From NCBI GenBank assembly GCA_937875815.1, contig CALFHU010000097.1, forward strand, positions 1 through 64,000: DNA of 64,000 nt. The letters are read 5' to 3'. Below are positions 34,457 to 43,390 of this stretch, in pieces. Position 1 is the first letter of the stretch. Each line of letters opens with the position of its first letter. The notes under the pieces were generated by a model that was not told the DNA's origin, ran no database searches, and saw only the letters and a program-made list of their open reading frames with translations. This DNA is from UBA4592 sp002365735. GTDB lineage: Bacteria; Actinomycetota; Actinomycetes; S36-B12. The position numbers and the translations under genes are program-made.

Positions 34457-34959
34457 TCCGCGAGCCACTCGTTACCCACTCGCTCCTCGGCCACAAGATA
34501 ACGCTGCGTTTGCTCGGCAGCCACCTTCTCAATCTTTCCACCAATAAATGGGACGCTGGCAGTAAATTTACCGCGGGTAGTGATTGTGGTGTTTGTTTGA
34601 GCACCGGGTGAGAGTTCGAGGGTCCCAATGAAGGACATAGGCGCGGAGAAAACAACGGAGATGGTGGCCGTACGGCTCCCGTCGGGAGCGGGCGGTGTCC
34701 ATATTTGTGTTTCCGTCACGGTAATTGTGTCGCCGACAAGTGATTTCGCCGGTCCTGGCAGATCGGCGGGAAGTACGCGGGTACTGATCAAAGTAACCGT
34801 CTCACCCCCGTCAAAAAGGACCTGATCCACACTGGCCTCAGCGGATAGGGAGCCGGTCGCGGAACATTTGGCCAAAATAAATTTCTCTTGGGACAGCATG
34901 GCGAAGACCTTGAGCGGGCTGCCGGTAAAATTTTGGGCGAAATCAAACTGTGTGGGCAC
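34453..34959 (-). CDS. DUF2505 family protein
   Basis: A protein of 168 residues with START/Bet v1-like features: FDFAQNFTGSPLKVFAMLSQEKFILAKCS at the N-terminus, strands in the middle, and a C-terminal helix (GGKIEKVAAEQTQRYLVAEERVGNEWL). It matches the actinobacterial DUF2505 family, for which a lipid- or ligand-binding pocket is plausible but unproven. The GTG start at 34959 has a clear aaggag site. It is divergent from the glutamate dehydrogenase gene. Confidence 0.85.
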   Translation of the reverse strand: MPTQFDFAQNFTGSPLKVFAMLSQEKFILAKCSATGSLSAEASVDQVLFDGGETVTLISTRVLPADLPGPAKSLVGDTITVTETQIWTPPAPDGSRTATISVVFSAPMSFIGTLELSPGAQTNTTITTRGKFTASVPFIGGKIEKVAAEQTQRYLVAEERVGNEWLAD

Positions 34960-35000
34960 GTGAAATCCATCTCCTTGGTCCGTGTAGCACTTTTCAGTAC

Positions 35001-35006
35001 TAGCGT
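35001..35006 (+). promoter_or_regulatory. -10 hexamer, probably leaderless promoter of the glutamate dehydrogenase gene
   Basis: TAGCGT ends 7 nt before the GTG at 35013, and no Shine-Dalgarno sequence is visible. Confidence 0.45.
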
Positions 35007-35012
35007 AGGGGT

Positions 35013-38000
35013 GTGAGTTCCTTCCGCGAGTCAGTTCCGATTGTTGCCCACCAGTTATTTAAGGACCAGTCAAGCGTGGATTTGGGATTTAACGCTACAG
35101 ACCCGATCGCTAGTGAGCAGGCCGCCGACATGCTGGACTGGGCACAGATCCGGCCCAATGGTGCACAAGGCGAAACGCTGATTCGGGCGTGGACCCCGGA
35201 TTTGCCAGGTGTGAGTTACTCGGTCGTTGAAATCGTCACCGACGACATGCCATTCCTAGTGGACTCGGTAACTGCGGAAATAACTCGTCAAGGCCGAGCA
35301 ATTCATCTGGTCGCACACCCACTTTTCGCCGTGACCCGCGATGAATCGCATCGAGTCAGTTCTATTCACGACTTAGATGTGAACGAAATCAAGAAAGGTG
35401 TGATTGCAGAGTCGTGGATGCGCATCCACATTGAGCGAGATTTCATCTCCGATGATCTCAGTGGGGTTGTCGCTGGTCTTGCGCGTGTTCTTACCGATGT
35501 GCGCAAGGCAGTGAACGACTGGCTTGCAATGCGCAAGAAGGCAATTGAAGTGTCGGGTGATTTACGTCGCATGCCTCCTGTCGGTATTGATCAAGAGGAT
35601 CTCGACGAATCGATTGCGCTTTTGGACTGGCTCACCCAGGACAGTTTCACTTTTGTTGGCTACCGGGAATATGACCTAGTTGATGTTGATGGCGAGGATG
35701 CATTGCACCCAGTTCATGGAACCGGTCTGGGTGTTTTGAGGACAAACGACAAGCAGGATCTTTCACATAGTTTTGCCGTTTTGCCTCCGGCGGCGAGGGT
35801 TCGTGCTCGTGAAAAAAGTCTCCTCGTTTTGAGTAAAGCAAACTCTCGGTCAACTGTTCACCGCCCCGCGTATTTGGACTACATTGGGGTGAAGAAATTT
35901 GATGCAGATGGCAATGTCGTGGGGGAACAACGCTTTTTGGGGATATTTGCAGCACGCGCATACTCGGACACCGTCTCGGACATTCCAGTGTTGCGTGCCA
36001 AATACCAACAAGTCGAGAAGAACCTTGATTATGTCGCCGGGTCTCACAGCGCCAAGGACCTCGAAGAATTCCTTGACACCTATCCGCGTGATGAACTATT
36101 TCAAATTGACTCAGTCCAACTGACCGAGGTTGCTAGGTCCGTCTTGCACCTTCAGGAACGACGTCAAACAAAGTTGTACGTCCGGTATGACCCCTATGAA
36201 AGATTTGTCTCAGCACTCGTGTATTTTCCCCGCGATCGCTACACGACAGCTTTACGACTTCGATTGGAAGCGATCCTGCGAGATTCATTTGGCGGAATAC
36301 ACGTGGACTACGCGGCGCGCGTCACTGAGTCGGTATTGGCGCGCTTGCATTACGTCATCCACGTCCCGAGTGGGGCGGAAATTCTGCGACCGAATCTTGT
36401 TGAGTTAGAGGCACGGTTAGCTCATGCCAGTCGCAGTTGGATGGACGAATATCACTCCCTGAGTATGGAAAGTGACAATTCTGAACTCGTCCCGATCTAT
36501 GCGGAGGCATTCCCCGAGTCCTATAAGGAGGACTTTGACCCAAGTATCGGTTTGGCCGATGCGCTCATTATTGAAAAACTTGAACCGGGTGAATTGGCCC
36601 TAGATTTGTATGCGCCGGTTGTAAGTGACTCGCGGGAGGTGCGGTTCAAGGTAATGCGGGTTGGACCTGCAATGCCACTCACCAAGATCCTGCCAATCCT
36701 GGAGCGACTTGGCGTCGAAGTCCTGGACGAGCATCCATATGAAATTAGACGAAAGGACCGCGCATCCGCGTGGATCCTTGATTTTGGACTGGTTCTGCCC
36801 AATGGTGAGATCTACTGCGCAGACACTCTATTTGCCCGATTCGAGTTGGCATTCGAGGCCGCTTGGCACGGACAGATCGCCAGTGACTCCTTTAACTCGC
36901 TAGTGACCCAAGCCGGATTGACGTGGCAGGATGCACAGTTAATTCGTGCGTACGCCCGGTACATGCGCCAGATCGGTTCCACCTTTGGTCAGGGGTACAT
37001 CGAGATGGTGATCCTGGAGAATGCCGAGATCAGCAGGCTGCTTATAGAGTTTTTCCGAGTGCGTTTTGATCCTGCGTTTGGGGGTGATCGCGAGTCGGAG
37101 TCACAGACGGCTCGAGAGCAATTTGACGCGAGCCTTGTGCTAGTTCCCTCACTTGATCATGACCGGATTCTGCGTTTGTTCTGGACCTTAATCGAGGCGA
37201 CAATGCGCACAAATTACTTTGCGAATGCGCAGACCCTCGCATTTAAGTTGGTGCCGACCATGATTGCGGACATCCCACTTCCCAGACCGGCACATGAAAT
37301 CTGGGTGCATTCACCCAGAGTCGAAGGTGTGCATTTGCGCTTTGGAGCGGTTGCTCGTGGCGGAATCCGGTGGAGTGACCGACGCGAAGACTTTCGGACT
37401 GAGATTCTGGGCCTGGTCAAGGCACAGGAAGTGAAAAATGCCGTGATTGTCCCCGTCGGTGCCAAGGGAGGCTTTTTTGCCAAGAACTTGCCCGATCCAG
37501 CTATTGATCGCGAAGCGTGGCTGGCCGAAGGCATCGGCGCATATCAAGACTTCATCCGTGCGCTACTTTCGGTGACCGACAATATTGTTGATTCGATCGT
37601 TGTGCCACCAGTCGATGTTGTGCGACATGACCCGGATGACCCGTATCTCGTCGTTGCGGCGGACAAGGGAACGGCCAGTTTCTCTGACATAGCAAATGCA
37701 ATCGCAATTGAGGAGAATTACTGGCTAGGAGATGCATTCGCCTCTGGCGGCTCAGCCGGATACGATCACAAGGCTATGGCGATCACAGCGCGTGGCGCGT
37801 GGGATTCTGTTAAGCGGCACTTTTTCGAGATGGATCTCGATACCCAACGCGAAGAGTTCACTGTTGTGGGCATCGGTGATATGAGTGGAGACGTTTTCGG
37901 CAACGGCATGTTGCTGAGCGAACAGATTCGATTGGTCGCGGCATTTGATCACAGGAATATTTTTATCGACCCCACTCCGAATGCGGCTAGCAGTTTTGTC

Positions 38001-39764
38001 GAGCGAGTGAGACTGGCCACCTTGCCGCGAAGCTCATGGGTGGACTACAACCAAGAGTTGATCTCCGCGGGTGGCGGTGTATTTACCCGGTCGGCAAAGA
38101 CTGTCGCACTGACCCAAGAGATAAAGGATTCCCTTGATTTTGATACAGACTCCGATACGTGTACGCCGGATCAATTGATTTATGCGATCTTGAAAGCTCC
38201 CGTCCAACTCTTGTGGAATGGGGGAATTGGAACGTACGTGAAAGCCAGCACCGAAACCAACGTCGATGTGGGAGATAAAGCAAATGATTCGATCCGTATT
38301 GATGGTGGAGAGTTGCGCGTGCAGGTGGTTGGCGAGGGAGGAAACCTCGGCCTGACCCAATTGGGTCGAGTCGAAGCAGCGCGAAGCGGTGTGCGACTAA
38401 ATACAGATGCAATTGACAACTCGGCTGGGGTGGACACTTCCGATCACGAAGTAAATTTGAAAGTATTGTTGTCGCCACTGGTGACGAGAGGCGCTCTGAC
38501 GGTGGAGGCCCGTGACAAGTTACTGCACAGCATGACCGACTCGGTCTCGGATTTGGTTTTGGCGGACAATATCAATCAGAACGTGGTGCTTTCCAATGCG
38601 CGGGCGGGAGCGATCCGGCTCGTGAGCGTGCATCAAAGAATGATGAGACACCTCGAGCGTAGGGATCTGTTGAACCGAGCTCTCGAATATTTGCCTGATG
38701 ATCTGGAGATTGATACTCGGCGCGCGGCAGGTGAAGGACTCACCTCACCTGAGCTCGCCGTGCTTTTGGCATACGCAAAGATTGAAATCACGAAGGATCT
38801 CAATGCAGTTGCCTTGGGCAGTGCAAGCTGGTGTGATCAGATTGTCATGGACTACTTCCCCGTCGAAATCCAAGATAGCTATCGTGAGGAAATTCGTATT
38901 CATCCTCTGCGTGCTGAAATTGCCAACACTGTGATGGCAAATGAATTGATTAATATCGGGGGGATCACCTTCGTATTCCGGGCGGTTGAAGAAACCGGCG
39001 CGAACCCTATCGAAGTGGTGAAGGCAGCTTTTGCCGCGATGGAGGTCTTTGGCATCAGGGGCTTGTGGCATTGGATTAATACGTTGCCCGAAGATGTCCC
39101 AGCGCGGGCGCGAACGGCATTGCATCTGGAGGTACGTCGCTTACTTGACCGATCAACTCGATGGTTCTTGCAAAACCGCGGCGCGGGAATTGACATTGAA
39201 GCTGAAATTAGTGCATTCGCAGCGAGCGTTGAGCAGTACGCCGGTGGAGTTCCGCAAGCCTTGCAAGGCCAAGACTCGGAAAGATTTGAGCGATTGGCAC
39301 AGCGCTTCATTGACGCAGGCGCCCCTAAGGAGTTGGCCGATCGAGCTGCGAGTGGCCTAGACCTTTTCTCCCTGCTCGACATTACCGAATTGGCGCAATC
39401 ACTTGATGCTGATATGCAGAGTGTGATCGGCTTGTACTTTGCGCTCTCGGAACGTTTTGATGTGGACCGGCTGCTTGTTCGGATCACGGCCTTGCCGCGA
39501 GGGGATCGCTGGACGGCTTTAGCGCGCCAGGCATTGCGCTCCGATTTGTATTCGGTGATCGCTGAACTCACCGGCCGGGTGTACTTGGCAACGGAGGGGA
39601 AAGCTGCGGCGGAGCGCATAACACTATGGGAGCAACAGCGCACCGAGGGAGTTGCTCGGACGCGGGCGACCCTCGATGAAATTTTACAAGTTGAGGAGAC
39701 CGATCTCGCTACCCTGTCAGTCGGGCTTCGGGTACTTCGAAATCTAGTGGCGCAAGCAACATGA
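35013..39764 (+). CDS. gdh: NAD-dependent glutamate dehydrogenase, large 180-kDa type (GDH2)
   Basis: A protein of 1,583 residues, full length for the L_GDH class (Rv2476c type). It oxidises glutamate to 2-oxoglutarate with NAD+. An N-terminal regulatory region with ACT-like parts (about 1-680) is followed by the catalytic core: VARGGIRWSDRREDFRTEILGLVKAQEVKNAVIVPVGAKGGFF near residues 780-825 and the NAD-binding region TVVGIGDMSGDVFGNGML near 950. A helical C-terminal domain follows. In mycobacteria this enzyme is inhibited by unphosphorylated GarA; no GarA gene is in the window. It ends overlapping the moeZ-like gene by 4 bp (ATGA). Confidence 0.96.
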   Translation: MSSFRESVPIVAHQLFKDQSSVDLGFNATDPIASEQAADMLDWAQIRPNGAQGETLIRAWTPDLPGVSYSVVEIVTDDMPFLVDSVTAEITRQGRAIHLVAHPLFAVTRDESHRVSSIHDLDVNEIKKGVIAESWMRIHIERDFISDDLSGVVAGLARVLTDVRKAVNDWLAMRKKAIEVSGDLRRMPPVGIDQEDLDESIALLDWLTQDSFTFVGYREYDLVDVDGEDALHPVHGTGLGVLRTNDKQDLSHSFAVLPPAARVRAREKSLLVLSKANSRSTVHRPAYLDYIGVKKFDADGNVVGEQRFLGIFAARAYSDTVSDIPVLRAKYQQVEKNLDYVAGSHSAKDLEEFLDTYPRDELFQIDSVQLTEVARSVLHLQERRQTKLYVRYDPYERFVSALVYFPRDRYTTALRLRLEAILRDSFGGIHVDYAARVTESVLARLHYVIHVPSGAEILRPNLVELEARLAHASRSWMDEYHSLSMESDNSELVPIYAEAFPESYKEDFDPSIGLADALIIEKLEPGELALDLYAPVVSDSREVRFKVMRVGPAMPLTKILPILERLGVEVLDEHPYEIRRKDRASAWILDFGLVLPNGEIYCADTLFARFELAFEAAWHGQIASDSFNSLVTQAGLTWQDAQLIRAYARYMRQIGSTFGQGYIEMVILENAEISRLLIEFFRVRFDPAFGGDRESESQTAREQFDASLVLVPSLDHDRILRLFWTLIEATMRTNYFANAQTLAFKLVPTMIADIPLPRPAHEIWVHSPRVEGVHLRFGAVARGGIRWSDRREDFRTEILGLVKAQEVKNAVIVPVGAKGGFFAKNLPDPAIDREAWLAEGIGAYQDFIRALLSVTDNIVDSIVVPPVDVVRHDPDDPYLVVAADKGTASFSDIANAIAIEENYWLGDAFASGGSAGYDHKAMAITARGAWDSVKRHFFEMDLDTQREEFTVVGIGDMSGDVFGNGMLLSEQIRLVAAFDHRNIFIDPTPNAASSFVERVRLATLPRSSWVDYNQELISAGGGVFTRSAKTVALTQEIKDSLDFDTDSDTCTPDQLIYAILKAPVQLLWNGGIGTYVKASTETNVDVGDKANDSIRIDGGELRVQVVGEGGNLGLTQLGRVEAARSGVRLNTDAIDNSAGVDTSDHEVNLKVLLSPLVTRGALTVEARDKLLHSMTDSVSDLVLADNINQNVVLSNARAGAIRLVSVHQRMMRHLERRDLLNRALEYLPDDLEIDTRRAAGEGLTSPELAVLLAYAKIEITKDLNAVALGSASWCDQIVMDYFPVEIQDSYREEIRIHPLRAEIANTVMANELINIGGITFVFRAVEETGANPIEVVKAAFAAMEVFGIRGLWHWINTLPEDVPARARTALHLEVRRLLDRSTRWFLQNRGAGIDIEAEISAFAASVEQYAGGVPQALQGQDSERFERLAQRFIDAGAPKELADRAASGLDLFSLLDITELAQSLDADMQSVIGLYFALSERFDVDRLLVRITALPRGDRWTALARQALRSDLYSVIAELTGRVYLATEGKAAAERITLWEQQRTEGVARTRATLDEILQVEETDLATLSVGLRVLRNLVAQAT

Positions 39765-40864
39765 CCGAGCAATTGGACAGGGATTTCTTGCACCGGTATA
39801 GCCGACATATCAAAATTGATCAGGTGGGCGAACCTGGTCAGCGCAAGCTCAGCAGTGCTCGAGTACTCGTCGTGGGGGCGGGGGGCCTAGGGTCTCCGGC
39901 TTTGCTCTACCTCGCGGCCGCTGGCGTGGGAACGATCGGAATTATTGAATTTGACTCAATTGAGTTGAGCAATCTGCAGCGGCAAATTATTCACTCCGAG
40001 GGCGGGGTAGGAACATCAAAGGCGGCGTCGGCTGCGGCGCGGATTGCTGAACTGAACAGCACGACAATAGTGGAAGTTTTTGACCGGCCAATCAGCCGAG
40101 AAAATGCACTCGATGTGATGAGCGGGTTTGACCTCGTTGTGGACGGTTCAGATAACTTCGCCACGCGCTACCTGCTCAATGACGCTTGTGTGCTGGCCGG
40201 TAAACCGTATATCTGGGGATCGGTATTGCGATTTGATGGACAGGTGAGTGTTTTTGGGTTACCGGGTGGCCCGTGCTACCGCTGCGTCTATCCGAGCCCG
40301 CCAGAGCCCGGGAGCGTTCCCAATTGTGCTGATGCCGGAGTTTTTGGAGCCATTTGTGGTGTGATCGGATCACTGCAGGTCAGCGAGGCACTCAAATTAA
40401 TTTTGGGGGTAGGCGAGACACTCAGCGGACGCATTGCAATTTTTGATGCCCTGAGTGCACGGATCGAGGAAGTATCAATTGCTCGGGACGTTCACTGTCC
40501 GATGTGTGGTGATTCTCCGAGTATCACCGAATTGCAAGATTACGTTGCTTTTTGTGCGGGCGGTACCACCGACGACACGGTTACTCGTTCCCAACTCATT
40601 GGACTGTTGCAGGCCAGAGAACGTGGCGATGTGGCATTCAACTTTGTCGATATCCGCGAACGGTATGAACTCATTCACGGACAAATTCCAGGTGCTGTGA
40701 ATATGCCGCTATCGACATTTGACCCAGAGGCACTCATTGGTGACGTAATTTTGTACTGCCAAGCGGGGGTGCGATCGGAGCACTTGCTGCGTGAACTCAA
40801 AGCTCAGGGATTTTCCGGCATCAAGCACTACGCGGGTGGCTACATCGATTGGGTAAGCCACTAG
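39761..40864 (+). CDS. moeZ: MoeZ/MoeB-type E1 adenylyltransferase with C-terminal rhodanese domain
   Basis: A protein of 367 residues. The ThiF/E1 domain has the ATP site VLVVGAGGLGSPALLYLAAAGVG (about 35-57), DSIELSNLQRQI, the catalytic-cysteine region PCYRCVYPSPP near residue 172 and the zinc cysteines CPMCG. The rhodanese domain (about 285-367) has the active loop YCQAGVRSE. Such proteins adenylate and sulfurate small carrier proteins such as MoaD, ThiS and CysO for molybdopterin, thiamine or cysteine synthesis. The gene is translationally coupled to gdh. Rv3206c is the syntenic homologue. Confidence 0.92.
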   Translation: MTEQLDRDFLHRYSRHIKIDQVGEPGQRKLSSARVLVVGAGGLGSPALLYLAAAGVGTIGIIEFDSIELSNLQRQIIHSEGGVGTSKAASAAARIAELNSTTIVEVFDRPISRENALDVMSGFDLVVDGSDNFATRYLLNDACVLAGKPYIWGSVLRFDGQVSVFGLPGGPCYRCVYPSPPEPGSVPNCADAGVFGAICGVIGSLQVSEALKLILGVGETLSGRIAIFDALSARIEEVSIARDVHCPMCGDSPSITELQDYVAFCAGGTTDDTVTRSQLIGLLQARERGDVAFNFVDIRERYELIHGQIPGAVNMPLSTFDPEALIGDVILYCQAGVRSEHLLRELKAQGFSGIKHYAGGYIDWVSH

Positions 40865-40875
40865 TCGTTGTGGGC

Positions 40876-43335
40876 TTAGAGCAAGTTCTTTTTGGTCAGA
40901 TGAGTGAAAGCCCAGTAGCCCGGAATCGTAGGTAACCAGAAAGTCACCAAGCGATATAGCAGGACTGCTGAAACAGCCACCCCAGCATCGAGCCCAGCAG
41001 CGGTGAGCCCCGCAGCAAGTGCGGCTTCGACGGCACCGAGTCCGCCTGGAGTGGGCGCTGCCTGGCCGATTGTTGCACCCGCAAGATAAACAACGGCAAC
41101 AACCGCGATATTCAGATTGCCACCAAATGCTTCGACGCAGGCGAAGAGCACGGCAACATAAGCAAAATTGAGGATAAGAATTCCGCCGATCCCCTCCAAC
41201 AATTTGATTGGCCGCTGGGCAATGGTCACGAATCGAGGGATCACTTCCTTAATCAGTGGACCAATTCGTGCACCAATTTCCCGTCGCACCGCGGGCACAG
41301 CCAGTAGGGCGAGCAAAATAACGGCGATGGCTGCGACGCCGACCACCGCCCAAAATGGGGGATCGAATGTGAAGTCGGCCTGGGTTCCGGCAGCGATACC
41401 AAACGCAAAAAGCAGGCCAATGTAGGTAATGAATGCGGCAACCTGAGAAACGCCAACGCTCGCGGCGGCTAAGGCTGGGTGCAGGCCGGATTTTTGTAGG
41501 AAGCGAACATTGATCGCAATGGCACCGAGTGTGGGTGGGGAGACCAAGGTCGCGAAGTCGCCGGCAACTTGGGCCAGAAGCGTCTTACCAAAAGAAAGTT
41601 TCTCAGGAACAAAGCCAGTGAGCGACCAGGTGGCACCGACATAGGTGACCAAACTAAAACCAAATGCTGCCAGGACCCACGACCAGTTGGCTGTACTAAA
41701 TAAGGTCGCTAGGTCAACCGAAGTGAGCTGGGAGAGCAATACGTAACCGGCGATTGTTCCAGCGACAATCAGGACCAAAGTGCGCGGTTTAATGCGCTGG
41801 AATTGGATCTGATCAGTGTCAGCATCGGGTCGCAATTCAACAATTGCATCGCGCAAGGCAATGATCATGCCTTTGTGCTTGCGCAACTCTTTGCGGGTTC
41901 TCGCGGAAAGGGCGACGGGTTGAAGCGCTGGGAGAGCGCGCGCAATCGCATCGCTTCCCAGAACTCGCCGGGCAGATGCGACACTTCGGTCAACCGAGGT
42001 CAACATGGCCAAGGAGCACAACAATTCTGCGAGGTCTAGGCGCATGGCAACATCACTCGCCGCGATTGATCCTTGATCTATACCGAGGAGCCAGGTGGCG
42101 CCATCTGAGCCGCGTAATAGGTGGCGGCCCGAAAGCGCGCGGTGACTCATCTGATGATCGTGCAAGGTGCGGATCGCGCGCCAAGCACCATCTAGTTCAG
42201 AGTCAGTAATGTCGTCAAGTTCATCAAATGGCTTGCCAGGAATTTGTTGGTGTACCAACGCGCAGGAGTCGGGACCTACTTCGGTGCTCAATACCAGTCG
42301 GGCGACGGGCGCTCCGGCCGCCTGGGCCGCATAAGCGATCAAGGCGGCGTGTTCTACTGATTTGCGCAGGTTAAAGGCACCCTTGCCGGGTTCATCACGC
42401 AAGCGCAGGCTGGTCCAAGCCGCATTGACTAATCCAGCGCCTTCAAGATCTCGGTCCAAGACAGTGACTCGAAGGGTATCGCCGCTTCGGGTAGTCGCGA
42501 GATAGCGACGTCCCTGGCTGGTGAGGTGTGCAATGCGCAATTGCGTTATGGGATAGCCACCGCGGGCAAGAGCTGCTGCGACCGCGGCGCCACTGGGCCG
42601 AGTGGTGGTGGTGCCGAGCACGTACCGGGTCAACAGGCCGATTGCCCAGCCCACCGCCAGCGAGAACCCGATTCCGGCCAGTGCAATCCCAGAACTTAAG
42701 ACCGTAACTGAAATGAGCGACACCACAACGACACTGGAGAGCACGTTCCACGGCCTTCGACCCATGAGTCGAGCGACGGTAATGAACGCGAGAATGCCAC
42801 CGAGGATGGGGGCGGTCGAGCCATTTGAGCTGCTGGTTGAGCCTGCCATGGCTATTAAGAGCCGCGTATTGTCAAAGTTACCAATCACGATTGAGGCGAT
42901 GGACAGCGCGGTAACGGCGAGGAACATGGCGACCAGTGCATCAAAAAGTTGGCGAAAGCGCCGGCGCAAAATTAGGTTGATTGAGCCCGCGATGGGAAGG
43001 CCGAGGGAGCCGATCCCACCAATTACATTGAGGATCAGGACGATAAGTGATGGGAGAAGTGCCACTCCACTTTCGATATCGGTATCTAATCCCGCCGTAG
43101 TGCTGGTTGCGAAGTAACCCAGGGCGATGGTTCCGCTGGCCAGAGCAATCGCCACGACAAAACGGGCCAGGTCAAGTGGGCGCCGAATCCGCCTGCGAAT
43201 AGCCCCATCGTCAATTAGAGGGTCTTTATTGATCGGGGTCGTAGGGATTTCCGGTGCGGGATCTGAAGCAATGTAGGGAATCGGACCGGCGATCGTGAAC
43301 TGCGTTTCAATGCTTGAATCCGGTTCCGGTGCCAC
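40876..43335 (-). CDS. Membrane protein with kinase-like middle domain and LPG-synthase/flippase-like C-terminal domain
   Basis: A protein of 819 residues. About seven membrane segments lie in residues 50-260. A soluble region (about 260-520) resembles an aminoglycoside-phosphotransferase/kinase fold: ALVHQQIPGKPFDELDDI, then LHDHQMSHRALSGRHLLRG where the usual HGD/HxN loop is altered, and WLLGIDQGS, so activity is doubtful. The last 300 residues form the lysylphosphatidylglycerol synthase TM region (UPF0104/YbhN): GDFATLVSPPTLGAIAINVRFLQKSG and GQAAPTPGGLGAVEAAL. A lipid-flipping or lipid-linked role is inferred. CACCAT ends 7 nt before the GTG at 43335. Confidence 0.85.
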   Translation of the reverse strand: MAPEPDSSIETQFTIAGPIPYIASDPAPEIPTTPINKDPLIDDGAIRRRIRRPLDLARFVVAIALASGTIALGYFATSTTAGLDTDIESGVALLPSLIVLILNVIGGIGSLGLPIAGSINLILRRRFRQLFDALVAMFLAVTALSIASIVIGNFDNTRLLIAMAGSTSSSNGSTAPILGGILAFITVARLMGRRPWNVLSSVVVVSLISVTVLSSGIALAGIGFSLAVGWAIGLLTRYVLGTTTTRPSGAAVAAALARGGYPITQLRIAHLTSQGRRYLATTRSGDTLRVTVLDRDLEGAGLVNAAWTSLRLRDEPGKGAFNLRKSVEHAALIAYAAQAAGAPVARLVLSTEVGPDSCALVHQQIPGKPFDELDDITDSELDGAWRAIRTLHDHQMSHRALSGRHLLRGSDGATWLLGIDQGSIAASDVAMRLDLAELLCSLAMLTSVDRSVASARRVLGSDAIARALPALQPVALSARTRKELRKHKGMIIALRDAIVELRPDADTDQIQFQRIKPRTLVLIVAGTIAGYVLLSQLTSVDLATLFSTANWSWVLAAFGFSLVTYVGATWSLTGFVPEKLSFGKTLLAQVAGDFATLVSPPTLGAIAINVRFLQKSGLHPALAAASVGVSQVAAFITYIGLLFAFGIAAGTQADFTFDPPFWAVVGVAAIAVILLALLAVPAVRREIGARIGPLIKEVIPRFVTIAQRPIKLLEGIGGILILNFAYVAVLFACVEAFGGNLNIAVVAVVYLAGATIGQAAPTPGGLGAVEAALAAGLTAAGLDAGVAVSAVLLYRLVTFWLPTIPGYWAFTHLTKKNLL

Positions 43336-43390
43336 AGGGTAATGGTGTCACAGTGTGCGCCATGTCGGTGCAGCGTGGTATTCATAGGCC

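Noticed and set aside
38900..39808. 302-codon minus-strand ORF opposite the end of the glutamate dehydrogenase gene
   Set aside because: Antisense to a full-length conserved enzyme; Ser/Arg/Ala-rich, without recognisable motifs.
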